From contig CAZNWC010000010.1 in NCBI GenBank assembly GCA_964577055.1, positions 42,000-105,999 on the forward strand: DNA of 64,000 bases, in the 5' to 3' direction. This document shows, piece after piece, positions 61,006 through 64,000 of this stretch. The position numbers were made by a program, and so were the translations under genes. Numbering within the stretch: position 1 is the stretch's first letter; every line of letters starts with the position of its first letter. The notes beneath the pieces were generated by a model that saw only the letters and a program-made list of their open reading frames with translations, was not told the DNA's origin and searched no databases. This stretch comes from PNNG01 sp964577055. GTDB lineage: Bacteria > Bacteroidota > Bacteroidia > UBA7662.

Positions 61006-63813
61006 TTACCGCTGCACCAACACCTTGCCGTAAGCGCCATTGCTTCCTGTGATGAGGTACAAGCCATTGGGCACCGGATTGCCCGTTGAAGAAAGCAAAT
61101 CCCAACGCACCGGCTCATTTTCAAAGCCAGAGGTGACAATTTCGGTTACCAAACGGCCTTGCATATCGGTGATGCGGATTTTGCCTTCGAATGGCAACAG
61201 TCCCAAATCTATGTATACTTCGTTGGCAGCGGGATTGGGGTATACACTCAATTGTTTGAGAGCCAACTCCCGCTGGCTCAATGCCAAATCGGGGGCAGCC
61301 AAACGTTTGGTGGTGTACAAACGGTATTCGCCGGCAGCCAAACTCATGGTGCGCTGGTTGTTGGTGATTTCTACGCTGTCGCCAGTGAAATATTCGTACC
61401 ACCAACCCGAGCGGGTGAATATGATGGGGGTTTCGGCGGTAACCAAACCGAAGTTGCCAACGATGGCCACATCCATGGTGTGGTGCACCAAACGCATTTG
61501 TTTGATGGCTGCGCCAAAACTTACAAAGAAGGTATCGGTGCCAAAAGCGGCTTCGCTCTGGCGCAACTTGTTCATGGCAGCGTATATGTTATAGAGATAA
61601 CGGCGGCCAGGATTTACGAAATAATCCCAACGTATAGGCTTCGGATCTGTACGACAGCTGTTGTTGATGCTACCATTCGGACAACGGTTGATGCTAAAAT
61701 CGTAGCCCAATTCGCCAAATTGCCAGATCATTTTCGGACCAGGCATGCCCAAAAGGAACAGCGGAATCATTTCCATACGTTTGAGAGCAATTTCAATGTT
61801 TCGGGTATTGTAGCTGCCCGACGACAAGCCGAAATTCAGGTTGCGGTACATCAGACGCTCTTCGTCGTGGCTTTCGGCAAAGGCTATGAGGTGCGGTTTG
61901 CTCCAACCCCTGATGCGGTGGCTTGCCCATTGGAAGTTCGACTGCGGAATGTTGCCCATGGTGGCCTCGTTGTAATTGTGGTTTACATTGCCCCAGAACA
62001 TCATGCCGTAATTGGCCAATTCACGTTCTTCTACATTGTCGGCAAAGTGCTCCAAAATCACATATGAGCCAGGGGCAATGACTTGCATGGTGTCGTGGAT
62101 GGCTTTCCAGAGTTCAACACGTGCCGTATCATAATTGCCCCATGCACCCACATTGCCCAGGGTGTTTTTTTGGGTAAATCCTTTGCTCAAATCAAAGCGG
62201 TAGCCGTCAAAGCGGTATTCCTCAAGCCAATGGCGCACCACACGATTAACCAAGCGGTTGGTAGCCTCACTGTCGTGGTTGAAGTCGTAACCCACGTTAA
62301 AATCGTGCTTGGGAATGGGGTTGAAATAGGGGCTGTTGGCGGCAGGTCGATTGTTGGCGGCATCCCACCACAGCTGCACCAATGGACATTGGCCAAAAGC
62401 ATGGTTCAACACCATGTCGAGCACCACCGCAATGCCACGGCCATGGCAACTGTCAATCAATGCCTTCAAATCATGTTCCGTACCATAGGCTTTATCTGGT
62501 GCAAGGTAAAAGCTTGGGTTGTATCCCCAGCTGTTGTTGCCCTCAAACTCGCTCACCGGCATGAGTTGGAGCACGTTGATGCCCAAGCGTTGCAAATAGT
62601 CGAGACTATCGATGATGCTGCGGTAACGTTGGTCGGCAATAAAGTCACGTACCAGCAATTCGTATATCACCGCATCCTTGTTGGCAGGTCGCTGGAAATT
62701 GTTGTTGGTCCAGTTATAAGCCGGTTTATTGGTCTGCAGCACACTTACGATGCCGGTGGTTTTACCGGTGGGGTATGGTTTGAGGTTGGGGTAGGTGCTG
62801 TTGGTGATGAATCCATCGTTCCAGGGGTCCAGTACCTTTTCGGCCAGGGGCTCGGCGATGCGCAAATTGCCATCTACCAGGTATTGAAAGGCATATTCTT
62901 GTCCTGGAGTTAATCCGCTAATAGTTTTCCAAAACCAATTGCTGTCGGGCGTGCGGTTCATGAAATAGGCCGCATCGAGTTTCCAATCGTTAAAATCGCC
63001 CAAAACAAACATGTGCTGTTTAAGCGGGGCATAAATGGCGAGGGTCGCCGTACTGTCGTTGAGGTAGTTGATGCCATCGCGTATGCCTATAGGCAGTGGC
63101 TGGAAGGTGGCTGCGGGCAAAGCCACGAGGTTTAGGGTGTCGTTGCGCTGGCTGGTGCCATTGTCGGCCCTGAATACGATTTGGTAGTTCCCCGATGCAC
63201 CAATGCTTACCTGGGTAGCCAAGCTGTCAGCAAAGGCACTTTGCACCAGTTGCCCGTTCACAAACAAACTCAGACTACAGCTTTGCGAAGCTGCTCCAAA
63301 GAAGGGGAGGCTGCTGTTGGGGTTCACGAGCGGACTGCCCGAAGGTTGAAAAATGCGGCTGTGCAGCTGTCCAGCGGCATAAATCGGCAAGTAGATGTCG
63401 CTGCCATCGGCCGAGCGCCCTACGATGCTGCCCGAGGTATTTCGGAATACGAAGGCCAGTGACTCAATGGTCTCCGCTGCGGGAACGTTGTAAAAAGTAC
63501 GGGGCACAATGGTGATGCTGTATTTGTTGTTCCCCATGGGTGTCATTTGGGTAGGGGCATGGGCCGTTCCCCAAACACCCTGTACGTGTCGCCAGTTGGT
63601 GGGGCCCGTACTTAGGTTGGTCAATACCCCTGTATGGGCGTAGATGGGTGGTGCAGTGCTGGCCAGAGCCCCATTGCCTTGGGTGGCATCGAAAATAACA
63701 GTGATGCTGCTGGTGTCGCTCGGAAAGCGCGGAATGCTGGTTACCACTTGGGCTTGTGCCCAAGTACTGCACAGCAGTACTAACAGCATCAGCCGGGAAA
63801 ATAGCTGAAACAT
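61006..63813 (-). CDS. Secreted GH13 alpha-amylase-family enzyme with T9SS sorting domain
   Basis: The 935-residue protein has a signal peptide (MFQLFSRLMLLVLLCSTWAQAQ). An N-terminal beta domain with YAHTGVLTNLSTGPTNW (DUF4961-like) follows. An early-set/CBM48-type domain (MFVLGDFNDWKLD) comes next, then the GH13 barrel from about residue 370. Catalytic residues are visible: nucleophile D541 in GYRFDLSKG, acid/base E588 in VILEHFAD and D650 in AESHDEERL, with DMVLNHAFG for region I. The last 80 residues are a type IX sorting domain (LKQLSVYPNPAANEVYIDLG). It is predicted to hydrolyse alpha-glucans at the cell surface for the convergent susCD uptake pair. Confidence 0.93.
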   Translation of the reverse strand: MFQLFSRLMLLVLLCSTWAQAQVVTSIPRFPSDTSSITVIFDATQGNGALASTAPPIYAHTGVLTNLSTGPTNWRHVQGVWGTAHAPTQMTPMGNNKYSITIVPRTFYNVPAAETIESLAFVFRNTSGSIVGRSADGSDIYLPIYAAGQLHSRIFQPSGSPLVNPNSSLPFFGAASQSCSLSLFVNGQLVQSAFADSLATQVSIGASGNYQIVFRADNGTSQRNDTLNLVALPAATFQPLPIGIRDGINYLNDSTATLAIYAPLKQHMFVLGDFNDWKLDAAYFMNRTPDSNWFWKTISGLTPGQEYAFQYLVDGNLRIAEPLAEKVLDPWNDGFITNSTYPNLKPYPTGKTTGIVSVLQTNKPAYNWTNNNFQRPANKDAVIYELLVRDFIADQRYRSIIDSLDYLQRLGINVLQLMPVSEFEGNNSWGYNPSFYLAPDKAYGTEHDLKALIDSCHGRGIAVVLDMVLNHAFGQCPLVQLWWDAANNRPAANSPYFNPIPKHDFNVGYDFNHDSEATNRLVNRVVRHWLEEYRFDGYRFDLSKGFTQKNTLGNVGAWGNYDTARVELWKAIHDTMQVIAPGSYVILEHFADNVEERELANYGMMFWGNVNHNYNEATMGNIPQSNFQWASHRIRGWSKPHLIAFAESHDEERLMYRNLNFGLSSGSYNTRNIEIALKRMEMIPLFLLGMPGPKMIWQFGELGYDFSINRCPNGSINNSCRTDPKPIRWDYFVNPGRRYLYNIYAAMNKLRQSEAAFGTDTFFVSFGAAIKQMRLVHHTMDVAIVGNFGLVTAETPIIFTRSGWWYEYFTGDSVEITNNQRTMSLAAGEYRLYTTKRLAAPDLALSQRELALKQLSVYPNPAANEVYIDLGLLPFEGKIRITDMQGRLVTEIVTSGFENEPVRWDLLSSTGNPVPNGLYLITGSNGAYGKVLVQR

Positions 63814-63869
63814 GATGGTTTTTTTAATGTTTGCGGTGAATTTACCCGTAAGTTACTACCAAAATGGAC

Positions 63870-63899
63870 AAAAAAAAAGCCGGGCACGAGGCCCGGCTT
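63870..63899 (-). terminator. Rho-independent terminator of the last gene
   Basis: A perfect 9-bp stem (AAGCCGGGC/GCCCGGCTT) is followed on the minus strand by a T9 run, 16 bases after the stop at 63915. Confidence 0.9.
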
Positions 63900-63914
63900 G
63901 CATGCGTAAACCGA

Positions 63915-64000
63915 TTAGCGGTTCAATACTACTTTTTGGGTAGCCACTTTGCCGTCGATTTCGTAACGTACAAAGTAAGTGCCCACAGGTACACGGTTGC
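63915..64000 (-). CDS. C-terminus of a T9SS-sorted protein (partial)
   Basis: Only the last 27 codons are inside the window. They read VPVGTYFVRYEIDGKVATQK followed by VVLNR and stop. The GxYxVRxxxxGKxxxxKVVLNR ending is the final strand pair of type A type IX secretion sorting domains. The passenger domain lies beyond the window edge. It has its own terminator and is transcribed toward the GH13 gene. Confidence 0.8.
   Translation of the reverse strand, partial: NRVPVGTYFVRYEIDGKVATQKVVLNR

Noticed and set aside
1..64000. tRNA or rRNA genes
   Set aside because: No tRNA-like TTCGA-arm and CCA-end combination or rRNA segment was recognised by eye. A covariance-model search would settle it.

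Overview
The window looks like a chromosomal segment of a Bacteroidota bacterium, most plausibly near Saprospiraceae or Chitinophagales. The evidence is a SusC/SusD pair, three proteins with C-terminal type IX secretion sorting domains, many Bacteroidota lipoproteins, BshA with a bacilliredoxin (bacillithiol redox), promoters of the TTG-N19-TAnnTTTG/TAnnTTCG type, and an iodotyrosine-deiodinase-like flavoprotein close in layout to the Haliscomenobacter one. No rRNA, tRNA, CRISPR array, phage or complete insertion sequence was seen. Placement is inference from gene content only.

Layout. 0-5 kb: end of a copper-type P-ATPase with a small metallochaperone, an Rpn/PD-(D/E)XK nuclease gene followed by an orphan copy of its own 3' end, the glycolytic gap-pgk operon, and the deiodinase-like gene. 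5-12 kb: alpha-glucan phosphorylase, a secreted unknown, tdk-DUF4403, an Ala/Glu-rich unknown. 12-20 kb: a minus-strand run with three SurA/PpiC-type periplasmic folding proteins, a MORN-type lipoprotein and a hydrolase, then comF, a DUF6970 lipoprotein and NDH-2. 20-30 kb: DUF3108 protein, META-like lipoprotein, bacilliredoxin, a one-piece acyl-CoA mutase (IcmF type), a 249-bp direct repeat, a T9SS-exported PA-domain protein and a CoA-type Nudix hydrolase. 29-43 kb: priA, a natAB-ppx operon, a degraded TPR histidine kinase, DUF4349 lipoprotein, a patatin remnant, nrnA, an FKBP lipoprotein, and the ksgA-dehydrogenase-alkB run. 43-50 kb: a tetR-tolC-adaptor-RND efflux operon with an apparent operator. 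50-55 kb: bshA, a 106-bp tandem repeat array, a TraB/GumN protein, an ECF sigma factor with an overlapping membrane partner, OsmC, DUF2179. 55-64 kb: susC-susD facing a T9SS-exported GH13 amylase, and the end of another T9SS protein.

Genes that work together: susCD plus the GH13 enzyme probably take up and degrade an alpha-glucan, and glgP inside the cell phosphorolyses stored or imported glucan, feeding glycolysis (gap, pgk). BshA makes the bacillithiol precursor, and the bacilliredoxin at 21.6 kb uses that thiol system. The tetR operon is a self-contained tripartite efflux pump.

The observations most worth following are the Rpn gene with a displaced alternative tail (0.5-1.1 kb), four promoters whose -7 element sits only 4-7 nt before the start codon (leaderless mRNAs), a 214-bp inverted-repeat element at 60.6 kb, a heptanucleotide repeat family dispersed between genes, and the deiodinase-like enzyme with all three substrate-chelating residues.
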